From Caulobacteraceae bacterium (GTDB lineage Bacteria; Pseudomonadota; Alphaproteobacteria; Caulobacterales; Caulobacteraceae): a stretch of DNA of 34,195 bases. Below the pieces are notes generated by a model that did no database searches, had not been told where the DNA came from, and saw nothing but the letters and a program-made list of their open reading frames with translations. The stretch is from contig JAIESL010000093.1 in NCBI GenBank assembly GCA_019746095.1, positions 1-34,195 of the forward strand, given 5' to 3'. A program made the translations under genes and the position numbers. Positions 7,861 to 17,038 of this stretch are shown here, in pieces. The number at the start of each line of letters is the position of its first letter. The first letter of the stretch is position 1.

Positions 7861-9924
7861 ATGCTGACACGCCGTACCCTGATTTCGACCACCGCCCTCG
7901 TCGCCGCCCTTCCGGCGACGGCCGCCGAGACCCGGGAGATCGCCGGCGCTGCCGAAGCCCGTTCACCCGGCGGGATTCTGTCCGTGTCCGTGACCGTGAA
8001 CGGCGAGGGACGGCCGGAGTACAGCGTCAGCCGCCTGGGCCGCCCGGTAATCGCGCCGTCGCGCCTCGGCTTCCTGCTGACCGACGCGGCCAAGCTGGAG
8101 CGCAATTTTGCGATCACGGCCGAGGCACCGACGCTGCATGACGATACCTGGGAGCAGCCGTGGGGCGAGCGCCGCTTCATCCGCAACCACTACACCCAGC
8201 TGCGGGTCCATCTGACCGAGAAGACGGCACTGGGCCGGCGGATCGATGTCGTCTTCCGCATCTATGATGACGGCCTCGGCTTCCGGTACGAATTCCCCGA
8301 CCAACCCAATCTCAGGACGGTGAAGATCGGCGACGAACTGACGGAATTCGCCGTCGCAGACTCCGGCACGGCCTGGTGGATCCCCGCCTTTGAGTGGAAC
8401 CGCGAGGAGTATCTCTACAACCGGACCCGCATCGACTCGGTCGGCGTCGCCCAGACGCCCCTGACGGTGCGCACCGACGACGGCCTGCATGTCTCCATCC
8501 ATGAAGCGGCGCTGACCGACTATTCCGGCATGAACCTGCGGCGGGTCGAGGGCGGGCGGTTCAAGGCCTTCCTGACCCCCGGCCTGACCAATGCGGCCGT
8601 CGAGCTGACCGCCCCCTTCACCACTCCCTGGCGCACCCTGCAGATCGCAGACCGCGCCGGGGATCTGGTCGAGTCCAGCCTGATCCTGAACCTGAACGAG
8701 GCCAATGTCCTGGGCGACGTCAGCTGGTTCAGGCCGATGAAATATGTCGGCATCTGGTGGGAGATGCACCTGGACCTGAAGACCTGGAGCTCGGGTCCGA
8801 AACACGGCGCGACGACCGAGAACGCCATCAAACACATCGATTTCGCGGCCGAGCACGGCTTTGGCGGTGTGCTGATCGAGGGCTGGAATATCGGCTGGGA
8901 CGGCGACTGGTTCGGCACCGGCTGGGACTACAGCTTCACCCGGCCCTATCCCGATTTCGACCTTGAACGCATCGCCGCCTATGCCCGGCAGAAGGGCGTC
9001 GAGATCATCGGCCACCATGAAACCGGCGGCAACGCCTTCCACTATGAGCAACAGCTGGACCCGGCCTTCGCCCAGATGCAGCGGTTCGGCTGGCATTCGG
9101 TCAAGACCGGCTATGTCGCCGACGCCGCCGGAGCCCGGGTGCGCGGACCGGACGGGCAACCGCGCCTGGCCTGGCACGAGAGCCAGCCGATGGCACAGCA
9201 CCAGATCCGCGTGGTCCAGACCGCAGCCCGATACCAGGTCGCCGTCAATGCCCATGAGCCGTTCAAGGACACCGGCCTGCGCCGCACCTGGCCGAACATG
9301 ATCTCCCGCGAGGGCGCGCGCGGCATGGAGTTCAGTGCCTGGGGCCAGCCCGGCAATCCGCCCGAGCATGAGGCCAATCTGGTCTTCACCCGCCTGCTCG
9401 CCGGGCCCATGGACTATACCCCCGGCGTCTTCGGGATGAGGACCCGCAGCCCCGACGGCATCGCCACCACCTGGGCCAAACAGCTGGCCCTTTATGTGAC
9501 CATCTACAGCCCGATCCAGATGGCGGCGGACCTGCTGGAGAACTACGAGGCCAATCCGGGCCCGTTCCAGTTCATCAAGGACGTCGCCGTCGACTGGGCG
9601 GAGACCCGCATCCTCAACGGCGAGATCGGCGACTTTGTCACCACCGTCCGCAAGGACCGCAACTCCGACCAATGGTTCCTGGGTGCGGTCACCGACGAAC
9701 ATCCGCGCGTGCTGGACGCCGACCTGTCCTTCCTCGACCCGGACCGCCGCTACCGCGCCGAGATCTATCGCGACGCCCCCGACGCCCACTGGCAGACCAA
9801 TCGCGAGGCCATTGTGATCGAAAGCCGCGAGGTCACCGCCCGTGACACCCTGACCCTGCAACTCGCCCCCGGTGGCGGTCAGGCCATCCGTTTCGTTCCG
9901 ATCGGCAGAGGACGCCGCACATGA
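7861..9924 (+). CDS. Exported GH97 alpha-glucosidase (SusB-like)
   Basis: Glycoside hydrolase family 97 enzymes hydrolyse alpha-glucosidic bonds; the inverting members are calcium-dependent. The N-terminus has RR followed by a hydrophobic stretch ending PATAAE, a Sec or Tat signal that places it in the periplasm. Three glutamates match the inverting SusB arrangement: Glu387 in GHHETGG, Glu466 in NAHEP and Glu490 in REGARGME. The 24-residue spacing between the last two equals that between SusB Glu508 and Glu532. About ten extra residues lie between Glu387 and Glu466. Start ATG has GGAGG about 8 nt upstream; length 687. The stop overlaps the next start as ATGA, implying an operon with the transporter. 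Confidence 0.92.
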   Translation: MLTRRTLISTTALVAALPATAAETREIAGAAEARSPGGILSVSVTVNGEGRPEYSVSRLGRPVIAPSRLGFLLTDAAKLERNFAITAEAPTLHDDTWEQPWGERRFIRNHYTQLRVHLTEKTALGRRIDVVFRIYDDGLGFRYEFPDQPNLRTVKIGDELTEFAVADSGTAWWIPAFEWNREEYLYNRTRIDSVGVAQTPLTVRTDDGLHVSIHEAALTDYSGMNLRRVEGGRFKAFLTPGLTNAAVELTAPFTTPWRTLQIADRAGDLVESSLILNLNEANVLGDVSWFRPMKYVGIWWEMHLDLKTWSSGPKHGATTENAIKHIDFAAEHGFGGVLIEGWNIGWDGDWFGTGWDYSFTRPYPDFDLERIAAYARQKGVEIIGHHETGGNAFHYEQQLDPAFAQMQRFGWHSVKTGYVADAAGARVRGPDGQPRLAWHESQPMAQHQIRVVQTAARYQVAVNAHEPFKDTGLRRTWPNMISREGARGMEFSAWGQPGNPPEHEANLVFTRLLAGPMDYTPGVFGMRTRSPDGIATTWAKQLALYVTIYSPIQMAADLLENYEANPGPFQFIKDVAVDWAETRILNGEIGDFVTTVRKDRNSDQWFLGAVTDEHPRVLDADLSFLDPDRRYRAEIYRDAPDAHWQTNREAIVIESREVTARDTLTLQLAPGGGQAIRFVPIGRGRRT

Positions 9925-11468
9925 CCGCAACCGCCCATGACTCCGGCATGACCGGCCGGGTTCGACCGCGCCTGAGCCAGTTCGCCATCTGGAACATGTG
10001 CGTGGGATTCTTCGGCATCCAGATCGGCTTTGCGCTCCAGAACGGCAACGCCAGCCGGATCTTCCAGTCTCTCGGCGCCGAGGTCGACAACCTCGCCATC
10101 CTGTGGATCGCGGCTCCCCTGACCGGGCTGCTGGTCCAGCCCATCATCGGGCATTTCAGCGACAAGACCTGGGGTCCGCTGGGGCGGCGACGGCCCTATT
10201 TCCTGGTCGGTGCGATCCTGACATCGGCGGCGATGATCTACATGCCCAACGCCCCCAGCCTGTGGCTGGCGGCGGCGACCCTGTGGGTCATGGACGCCGC
10301 GATCAACGTCACCATGGAGCCCTTCCGGGCCTTCGTCGGCGACAACCTGCCGGATGAGCAGCGCACCAGCGGCTATGCCATGCAGACCTTCTTCATCGGC
10401 GCCGGGGCGGTGCTGGCGTCCTGCCTCCCCTGGATCCTGACCAATGTGTTCGAGGTCGTCTCGACGGCTCCGGCAGGCGTGACGCCGGACGCGGTCAAAC
10501 TGGCCTTCTACATCGGGGCCGCGGGCATGCTTCTCGCCGTGCTGTGGACCGTCGTTTCGACGCGCGAATACAGCCCTGCGGAGATCGACGCCTTCGAGAC
10601 CACCCGCACCGCCGCCCTCGCCGCCCAGGGGGAGGACGAGAGTCAGGCCCCGGCCCGCGCGGCCAACACCTATCTGCTCGGCGGCATCCTGTGGCTGATC
10701 GCGGGCATGGCCGGGCTCTATGGCGTCCGGATCACCGGTCTTGAGAAGGAACTCTATATCCTCGCCGGCTTCCTCGCGGGTTTCGGCCTGTTGCAGATCG
10801 TCGTCGGCCTGATGCACCGGGCACGGGTGTCGAACGGCCTGACCGAGATCATCGACGACGTCTTCCGGATGCCGAAGACCATGCGCGGCCTGGCGGTCGT
10901 CCAGTTCTTCAGCTGGTTCGCCCTGTTCGCCATGTGGATCTACACCACGGCGGCGGTGACGGCCGTTCATTTCGGGACCTCCGACACCACCTCGACCGCC
11001 TACAATGAGGGGGCGAACTGGGTGGGCATCCTGTTCGGGGTCTATAACGGCGTCGCCGCACTGGCCGCCTTCGCCATCCCGGTCATCGCGCGGCGAACAG
11101 GCCGCAAGCCGGCCCATGCGATCAATCTGGCCCTCGGCGGCCTGGGCCTGATCGGGGTGTTCCTGATCCGGGACCCGCAGCTTCTGTGGCTGCCCATGAT
11201 CGGGGTCGGCATTGCCTGGGCCTCGATCCTGTCGATGCCCTACGCCATCCTCGCCGGGGCCGTCCCGGGCCGGAAAATGGGCGTCTACATGGGCATCTTC
11301 AACATCTTCATCGTCGTGCCCCAGTTGCTGGCCGCCACCATCCTCGGCCTGATCCTGAAGAACCTGTTCGACAGCCAGGCCATCTGGGCCCTGGTGCTCG
11401 GCGGCGTCAGCTTCTTCATCGCGGCGGCCTTCAGCCTTCGGGTGACGGAACCGAAGGTGGTGTCGTGA
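9921..11468 (+). CDS. MFS sugar transporter, GPH/SLC45 type (maltose or maltodextrin symporter)
   Basis: An inner-membrane sugar:cation symporter with about twelve hydrophobic segments. The N-terminal FAIWNMCVGFFGIQIGFALQ, the LIGxxSD-like PIIGHFSDKTWGPLGRRRPY loop and the central FFSWFALFAMWIYTT segment are characteristic of the bacterial maltose/sucrose transporters related to SLC45. Length 515 residues is normal. It starts inside the GH97 stop codon (ATGA) and ends in a GTGA overlap with the esterase, so translation of three genes is coupled. Context suggests it carries the maltose or maltodextrins released by the periplasmic enzymes to the cytoplasmic alpha-glucosidase. Substrate is inferred. 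Confidence 0.88.
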   Translation: MTATAHDSGMTGRVRPRLSQFAIWNMCVGFFGIQIGFALQNGNASRIFQSLGAEVDNLAILWIAAPLTGLLVQPIIGHFSDKTWGPLGRRRPYFLVGAILTSAAMIYMPNAPSLWLAAATLWVMDAAINVTMEPFRAFVGDNLPDEQRTSGYAMQTFFIGAGAVLASCLPWILTNVFEVVSTAPAGVTPDAVKLAFYIGAAGMLLAVLWTVVSTREYSPAEIDAFETTRTAALAAQGEDESQAPARAANTYLLGGILWLIAGMAGLYGVRITGLEKELYILAGFLAGFGLLQIVVGLMHRARVSNGLTEIIDDVFRMPKTMRGLAVVQFFSWFALFAMWIYTTAAVTAVHFGTSDTTSTAYNEGANWVGILFGVYNGVAALAAFAIPVIARRTGRKPAHAINLALGGLGLIGVFLIRDPQLLWLPMIGVGIAWASILSMPYAILAGAVPGRKMGVYMGIFNIFIVVPQLLAATILGLILKNLFDSQAIWALVLGGVSFFIAAAFSLRVTEPKVVS

Positions 11469-12403
11469 CCCTCGACCGGCGTCATGCCCTCAAGGGTCTG
11501 GTCGCCCTGCCGATGCTGGGCCTGGCCCTGTCGGCGAGGGCCGAGGCCCCGACCACGGGCCGGCTGGTCGAACACCCGCAAATGACCTCGGCCCATGTGG
11601 GGCCGCGCGACGTCACCGTCTGGCTCCCGCCCGGCTATGACGCGACGGACGCAGGCTGGCCGGTCCTCTACATGCACGACGGCCAGAACCTGTTCGACAG
11701 TGCACGGGCCGGCTACGGGGTCGAATGGGGCGTGGATGAACATGTCAGCCGGCTGGGATCAGGGGGCCAGATCCGGATGCCGATCGTGGTCGGCGTGCAC
11801 AACACGCCGCTGCGCCTGCGCGAATATGTGCCCGCTGACATGATCCGCGCCCTCCCTGCGGACATCCGCACGGATCTGTTGACCCTGTACGGCGGCGCCC
11901 CCCTGTCCGACGGCTATCTGCGGTTTCTGGTGGAGGAGCTGAAACCCTTCATCGACCGCACCTACCGCACCCGCCCGGCGCGCGGCGACACCGTCATCAT
12001 GGGCTCGAGCATGGGTGGCCTGATCTCCCTCTATGCCCTGATGAAACATCCCGAGGTCTTCGGCAGCGCCGGCTGCCTGTCGACCCACTGGCCGCTCCGG
12101 ATCGAGCGCCTCGACGACAACCGGCTGGAGCGCTGGCGCGAGACCGTGGTCCGGACCTGGAGCGAAGTCATCGCCCGGGGCCTGCCCGATCCCGCAGCCC
12201 ACCGGCTCTATTTTGATCGCGGGGACGAGACGCTGGATCAGTTCTATGCCTTCTTCCAGAGCCGCATCGACACGGTGGTCACGGCCACAGGCTGGGGCCC
12301 CGAACGTTTCAGAAGCCTGGTCTTCCCCGGAGCCGAGCATAATGAGGCCTCATGGAATCAACGCCTCGATACCCCGCTGACCTTTCTCCTGCCTCCCGAA
12401 TGA
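11465..12403 (+). CDS. Exported alpha/beta-hydrolase esterase (enterochelin esterase-like fold)
   Basis: The protein belongs to the putative esterase family related to esterase D and Fes/IroE. It starts with GTG overlapping the transporter stop (GTGA); this start keeps a Tat-like leader with DRRHALKG and a hydrophobic core ending ARAEA. The catalytic serine is Ser182 in GSSMGG and the likely histidine His292 in GAEHNE. MHDGQNLFD near residue 70 is typical of this family. Length 312. Its place inside the starch operon, between transporter and glucoamylase, suggests that it acts in the periplasm on an acylated carbohydrate or unrelated ester; the substrate is unknown. Confidence 0.85.
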   Translation: MTLDRRHALKGLVALPMLGLALSARAEAPTTGRLVEHPQMTSAHVGPRDVTVWLPPGYDATDAGWPVLYMHDGQNLFDSARAGYGVEWGVDEHVSRLGSGGQIRMPIVVGVHNTPLRLREYVPADMIRALPADIRTDLLTLYGGAPLSDGYLRFLVEELKPFIDRTYRTRPARGDTVIMGSSMGGLISLYALMKHPEVFGSAGCLSTHWPLRIERLDDNRLERWRETVVRTWSEVIARGLPDPAAHRLYFDRGDETLDQFYAFFQSRIDTVVTATGWGPERFRSLVFPGAEHNEASWNQRLDTPLTFLLPPE

Positions 12404-14874
12404 CGAGCCAAACCATGCGCACAGTCTCCCGCCTCGCCCTCGGTGCCGCCCTGCTGCTCAGCGCGGGATGTTCCACTTTGGAAGGCCTGATTCCCGGCCG
12501 TGAGGCGGCAGCACCCGTGGTCGTACCGGCCCCGCAGGTGGCTGCAATCGCGCCGGGCGCACCCGGTGACCGACCGGTCTGGTCCAGCGCCGCAAAGACG
12601 GGCGCAGGCGCCTCCTACGAAGCCTATGTCGATGGCCAGTACCGTGACGGCGGCCGCACCGGTGACGTCTCCCGGGTCTGGTTCTCGCTCGCCGACGGCG
12701 TCCTGACCGAGACCATGTACGGCCTGATCCATGAGGCCCAGATCAAACAGATGCGGTTCGCCGTCGTGGTCGACGGCCAGCTGGTCATCGAGGGCCGAGA
12801 CACGGACAGCCGCACCGAATATCTGAACACGGACGCGCGCGGCCGGCCGCTCTCACCGGCCTACCGCGTGGTGACCACGGACCGCGGCGGCCGCTTCGAG
12901 ATCGAGAAGCGCATCTTCACGGATCCCGACCGCCAGTCGCTGGTCGTGCGCACCTCGATCCGGGCCCTGCGCGGCAACATCGTCCCCTATCTGCTGCTCG
13001 AGCCGCATATGGCCAACACCGGGGTCGGCGATTCGGGCGATGCCGTCGCCTCCGGCCGGACCTTCATCGACGGGGTGGAGCGCGAGGAGCCCGGGGCCCT
13101 CTATGCCTATGAGGCTGACACCCATCTGGTGCTCCAGTCCGATCGCAGCTTCACGGCCGCCAGCGTCGGCTTCGTCGGCACTTCCGACGGCCTGACCGAC
13201 CTCGAGGACGGTCGCCTGGACCAGGTCCATCGCTCCACCGGCGATGCGAGCGGCAACATCATGCTGACCGGCGGGCTCCAGCCGCTGCGCGCGGGCGAGA
13301 CCCGACGCCAGGATTTTGTGATCGGCTTCGGGCCCTCGCGCCAGGACGCGCGGCGGGCAGCCTCGGACAGTTTCACCACCGGCCTCGACGAAGTCCTCGC
13401 CCGCTTCAACGGCGAGGGCGACCGCGTCGGCTGGCAGGACTATCTCGCCACCCTGTCCGAACTGCCGCGCATCGCGGAGCAGTCCACCGACGGCGGCAGA
13501 CTGGCCTGGGCCTCGGCCCTGATGCTGAAGGTGCAGGAAGACCGTACCTATGCCGGTGCCCTGATCGCTTCGCTGTCCAATCCATGGGGCGACACCGTCG
13601 ACGCCACCGCATCCTCGACCGGCTACAAGGCCGTCTGGCCGCGCGACTTCTATCAGGTCGCCATGGCCCTGATGGCGCTGGGCGACACCGAGACACCGGT
13701 CGCGGCCTTCAACTACCTGCCCCAGGTCCAGGTTCGCGCCGACACGCCGGGCAATACCGGGGCGACCGGCTGGTTCCTGCAGAAGACCCATGTCGACGGG
13801 CAGATCGAATGGGTCGGGGTCCAGCTGGACCAGACCGCCATGCCCATCATGCTGGGCTGGAAGCTGTGGAAGGCCGGCCAGATCAACGACGCCGAACTGG
13901 CGGCGATGTACGTCCGCATGATCAAACCGGCCGCTGATTTTCTCGTCGAGGGCGGCAAGGCCGGGATCCTCTGGAACGACCGGCAGGTCACGCCGCCATG
14001 GACGCAGCAGGAACGCTGGGAGGAGCAGGAAGGCTTTTCCCCGTCGACCACAGCCGCCGTCATCACCGGCCTGACCGTGGCGGCGGAGATCGCCCGTGCC
14101 TCCGGAGATGCCGGTGCCGCGACCCGCTATGAGGCCGCCGCCGACGACTATGCGTCCAAGATTGAGGCGCGAATGTTCACCACCACCGGGGAGTATGGCG
14201 ACGGCCGGTATTTCCTCCGCCTGAGCCGGAACGAGAACCCGAACGACAAATTGCCCCTCGGCGAGAACAACGGCCAGCCCGCCATCGCCGAAGACCGCAT
14301 CATCGACGGCGGCTTCCTGGAACTGGTGCGTTACGGCGTGCGCGCCGCCGACGCCCCCTCGATCGTCGCCAGCCTGCCGGAGTACGACGACCAGTCGCGC
14401 GAGCCCCGCTTCCGCGTCCGCTACGACCTGAACGGCACGCCCGGATGGCGGCGCTACGGCAATGACGGCTACGGCGAAAACATCGAAACGGGCGGGAACT
14501 ACGGCGTCGGTGGAATGACGCCGGGCCAGCGTGGCCGGGTCTGGCCGATCTTCACCGGCGAGCGCGGCCACTATGAGATCGCGCGCGCTGTCGCGGAGGG
14601 CGCGCCGCCCGCCACCTTCGAGTCCATCCGCCAGACCTATGTTCGCGGAATGGAGTCCTTCGCCAATGACGGGCTTCTGTTACCCGAACAGGTCTGGGAC
14701 GGGGTCGGTCACAGCACCGCACGAGACTATGAGCCGGGCGAGGGTACGGACTCGGCGACGCCTCTCGCCTGGACCCATGCGGAATACATCAAACTGCTGC
14801 GGTCGCTGGCCGACCGGGCAGTCTGGGACCGGTATGCGCCGGTTGAACGTCGCTATGGCCAGTCCGGCCGATGA
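12400..14874 (+). CDS. Lipoprotein GH15 glucoamylase (glucan 1,4-alpha-glucosidase)
   Basis: The enzyme releases glucose from non-reducing ends of starch or maltodextrins. The N-terminus has a lipobox, LLLSAGC, so it is probably anchored in the outer or inner membrane facing the periplasm or outside. A bacterial glucoamylase N-terminal beta-sandwich is followed by the (alpha/alpha)6 barrel: TGYKAVWPRDFYQVAMALMA, QERWEEQEGFSPST (general acid near Glu542) and PLAWTHAEYIKLL (general base near Glu795) are all present. Length 824 residues matches bacterial GH15 proteins. The chosen ATG overlaps the esterase stop (ATGA); ATG at 12415 is the alternative and lies nearer the lipobox. It ends the operon that begins with GH97. 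Confidence 0.9.
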   Translation: MTSQTMRTVSRLALGAALLLSAGCSTLEGLIPGREAAAPVVVPAPQVAAIAPGAPGDRPVWSSAAKTGAGASYEAYVDGQYRDGGRTGDVSRVWFSLADGVLTETMYGLIHEAQIKQMRFAVVVDGQLVIEGRDTDSRTEYLNTDARGRPLSPAYRVVTTDRGGRFEIEKRIFTDPDRQSLVVRTSIRALRGNIVPYLLLEPHMANTGVGDSGDAVASGRTFIDGVEREEPGALYAYEADTHLVLQSDRSFTAASVGFVGTSDGLTDLEDGRLDQVHRSTGDASGNIMLTGGLQPLRAGETRRQDFVIGFGPSRQDARRAASDSFTTGLDEVLARFNGEGDRVGWQDYLATLSELPRIAEQSTDGGRLAWASALMLKVQEDRTYAGALIASLSNPWGDTVDATASSTGYKAVWPRDFYQVAMALMALGDTETPVAAFNYLPQVQVRADTPGNTGATGWFLQKTHVDGQIEWVGVQLDQTAMPIMLGWKLWKAGQINDAELAAMYVRMIKPAADFLVEGGKAGILWNDRQVTPPWTQQERWEEQEGFSPSTTAAVITGLTVAAEIARASGDAGAATRYEAAADDYASKIEARMFTTTGEYGDGRYFLRLSRNENPNDKLPLGENNGQPAIAEDRIIDGGFLELVRYGVRAADAPSIVASLPEYDDQSREPRFRVRYDLNGTPGWRRYGNDGYGENIETGGNYGVGGMTPGQRGRVWPIFTGERGHYEIARAVAEGAPPATFESIRQTYVRGMESFANDGLLLPEQVWDGVGHSTARDYEPGEGTDSATPLAWTHAEYIKLLRSLADRAVWDRYAPVERRYGQSGR

Positions 14875-14910
14875 AATGACCATGGCCGTGCAGCAAGCGG
14901 AGAGATCCCC

Positions 14911-16104
14911 CTGGCACACCCGCTGAACACGACCGAACTCTTTCTGGTGGCCATGCTGATCATCTTCAGCGTGCCCTATCTGATCTGGCGCGGCCTTCGA
15001 ACCGAGGACTATGCCCCGCTGGTGGTGGTGCAGATCATCGCCGGTGTCCTGCTGGGCCCCGGGGTGCTCGGGGCCGCCTTCCCCGACGCCCATGCCGCGG
15101 TCTTCAATCCGCAGGTGATCATGGCGCTGAACGGCGTAGCCTGGTGGGCGGTGATGATCTTCGTCTTCATTGCCGGTCTGGAACTGGACCTCAGCCAGGC
15201 CTGGACGCATCGGGTCGAGACCGGAATCACCGCCGGTCTGGCCCTGATAACGCCCCTGGCGCTGGGGGCGGTTGTGGCCTTCGGGATGCTGCGCTTTCCC
15301 GGCTGGGCCGGCGCGGGAGCCGAGGAATGGCAGGTGGTCCTCGGCATCGGCATGGCCTGCGCGGTCACGGCCCTGCCGATCCTGATGCTGTTCATGGAAA
15401 AGCTGGACATCCTGCGGCGACCGCTCGGCCAGCGTATCCTGCGCTATGCCAGCCTCGACGACATCGCCATCTGGGGCGTTCTGGCGCTGATCCTGCTGGA
15501 CTGGGAACGGATCGGTCGCCAGGCCGCCTTTGTCGTCGGCTTCGCGGTCGCGGCCATCGCGATCCGGGCCCTGATGCGACGCCTGCCCGAGCCTGACCGC
15601 TGGTATGTCGCACTCGTATGGCTGGCCGCCTGTGGTCTGGCCGGTGACTGGTCCGGCCTGCATTTCATGGTCGGTGCCTTCCTGGCCGGGGCGGTACTGG
15701 ACAACAGCTGGTTCGACCGGGCCCGGATGGACCAGTTCCGCAATCACATCCTGCTGGCGATCATGCCGGTCTTCTTCCTCAGCACCGGATTGCGGACCCA
15801 GTGGGACGTCGGCGGGGCCGCGGTCTTTCTGGCCGCCGGCGCGCTGCTTGTCGCCGCCGTCACCGGCAAGCTGGCCGGGGTTCAACTGGCCGGTCGCATC
15901 CTGAAATGGCCAAAGGGCGAAGCGACCGCAATCGGCTGGCTTCTGCAGACCAAGGCGTTGATCATGATCATCTTCGCCAACATTCTTCTGGATAGGCAGG
16001 TCATCACCAATGACGCCTTCACCGCCCTGCTGCTGATGGCCGTCGGATCGACCATGCTCACCATTCCGATGGTGAAGCCCCTGCTGAAGCGCGGGCCCGG
16101 CTAG
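14911..16104 (+). CDS. Cation:proton antiporter, CPA2/Kef type
   Basis: A membrane antiporter of the sodium/hydrogen exchanger fold with about eleven to twelve hydrophobic segments; it would exchange Na+ or K+ for protons. Diagnostic segments include VVVQIIAGVLLGPGVLG, FIAGLELDL and the SLDDIAIWGVLALILLDW helix with the conserved acidic pair. No ATG suits the N-terminus. A CTG at 14911 has GGAGAG 6 nt upstream and gives HPLNTTELFLVAMLIIFSVP, the usual head of these proteins, with 397 residues. GTG at 14947 is the next choice but starts inside the first helix. Its TAG stop shares the palindrome CTAG with the stop of the convergent esterase. Confidence 0.85.
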   Translation: MAHPLNTTELFLVAMLIIFSVPYLIWRGLRTEDYAPLVVVQIIAGVLLGPGVLGAAFPDAHAAVFNPQVIMALNGVAWWAVMIFVFIAGLELDLSQAWTHRVETGITAGLALITPLALGAVVAFGMLRFPGWAGAGAEEWQVVLGIGMACAVTALPILMLFMEKLDILRRPLGQRILRYASLDDIAIWGVLALILLDWERIGRQAAFVVGFAVAAIAIRALMRRLPEPDRWYVALVWLAACGLAGDWSGLHFMVGAFLAGAVLDNSWFDRARMDQFRNHILLAIMPVFFLSTGLRTQWDVGGAAVFLAAGALLVAAVTGKLAGVQLAGRILKWPKGEATAIGWLLQTKALIMIIFANILLDRQVITNDAFTALLLMAVGSTMLTIPMVKPLLKRGPG

Positions 16105-16931
16105 GGCCGTATCGCGGCCAGGAAGGGGACCAGTCGATCGCGCCAGGCCCGGTAGCCGCTCTCATTGGGATGCACCGCATCCATGAAGAAGGCCCGGTTC
16201 TGGCCGCCGCTGTCGTCGAGAAAGACCGGATAGAGGTCGAGGAAGCGGACATGGCCGGCCTGGGCGTCTTCCGCCGCAAAGGCCGCCAGGGCCGCGTTCA
16301 CCGGAACGACGACCTGTGCGTTCCGGCCCGGCTCATTGGTCGGCAGGAGCGACTGAAGGACAATCAGGGCCCCCGGCTTGCGCGCATGGACCGCCGCGGT
16401 CACGGCGCGAATTCCGCCCAGGACGCTGTCGACCACCGGCGTTTCGGCGTCCCAGCTGTTGTTGATACCGATCAGAAGAACGACCACGTCCGGGTCCAGG
16501 TCGGGCCGGTCCAGTTCACCCAGTCCCCCCTCGGCCCTGGGCAGGATTCGGTAGAGGACGTGCTCCGTCCGGTCCCCCGAGATCCCCATGTTGAGGCTGC
16601 GGTTCAGCGGGTCGCTGCCGGCAAAGGACTCATTCCAGACGGATGCTCCGCCGACCGCCCCGGGGAACCAGGGGTTTTCCGCCATGGTCCAGAAGTCGGT
16701 GATGGAATCGCCGAGGAAGACCAGTTTGACCGGCGCAAGGCTCTCGGGTGCAGCAAGGCGCTGCTCAATCTCGCCCAGACGCTTCTGCCAGTATTCGACC
16801 CGCACCGCGGGCCGGGTCGAGTTGAAGTCACCCGGCAGCTGGGCCTGTGCCGGGGAGCCGCCCAGGGCGACGCAGGCCGCCAAGAAGCTGGCCGCCGCGA
16901 GGCCGCCAGACAGACTGTTGATCCTGGACAT
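16101..16931 (-). CDS. Exported SGNH/GDSL-type esterase or lipase
   Basis: The protein carries the SGNH hydrolase blocks: GDSIT with Ser76, a glycine in block II (MGISGD), GINN with Asn158 and DAVHPN with Asp251 and His254. It resembles the platelet-activating-factor acetylhydrolase-like branch. The N-terminus is an export signal; Cys20 in FLAAC could be a lipobox, or cleavage may occur after AQA near residue 31. Start ATG 16931 has GGGAGGG 6 nt upstream and is preferred over the in-frame ATG at 16946, which would include the ribosome binding site. Length 276. Substrate unknown; it is monocistronic and convergent with the antiporter. Confidence 0.88.
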   Translation of the reverse strand: MSRINSLSGGLAAASFLAACVALGGSPAQAQLPGDFNSTRPAVRVEYWQKRLGEIEQRLAAPESLAPVKLVFLGDSITDFWTMAENPWFPGAVGGASVWNESFAGSDPLNRSLNMGISGDRTEHVLYRILPRAEGGLGELDRPDLDPDVVVLLIGINNSWDAETPVVDSVLGGIRAVTAAVHARKPGALIVLQSLLPTNEPGRNAQVVVPVNAALAAFAAEDAQAGHVRFLDLYPVFLDDSGGQNRAFFMDAVHPNESGYRAWRDRLVPFLAAIRP

Positions 16932-17038
16932 GTGCGACCCTCCCACCAGTCTGGAAAGCTATCACCCCGTTCCGGGCTTCGGATAGGGCCTGGCCTTCGA
17001 TGCGACGGGTTTTGCCGCCCGGCCGCGAGCGGGGCGTC

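Noticed and set aside
12853..14571. Open frame of 572 codons antisense to the glucoamylase
   Set aside because: The glucoamylase frame has catalytic motifs; the antisense frame shows only compositional bias.
16985..17038. GC-rich inverted sequence after arsC as an intrinsic terminator
   Set aside because: Pairing is weak and interrupted, and no T-tract follows on the minus strand.
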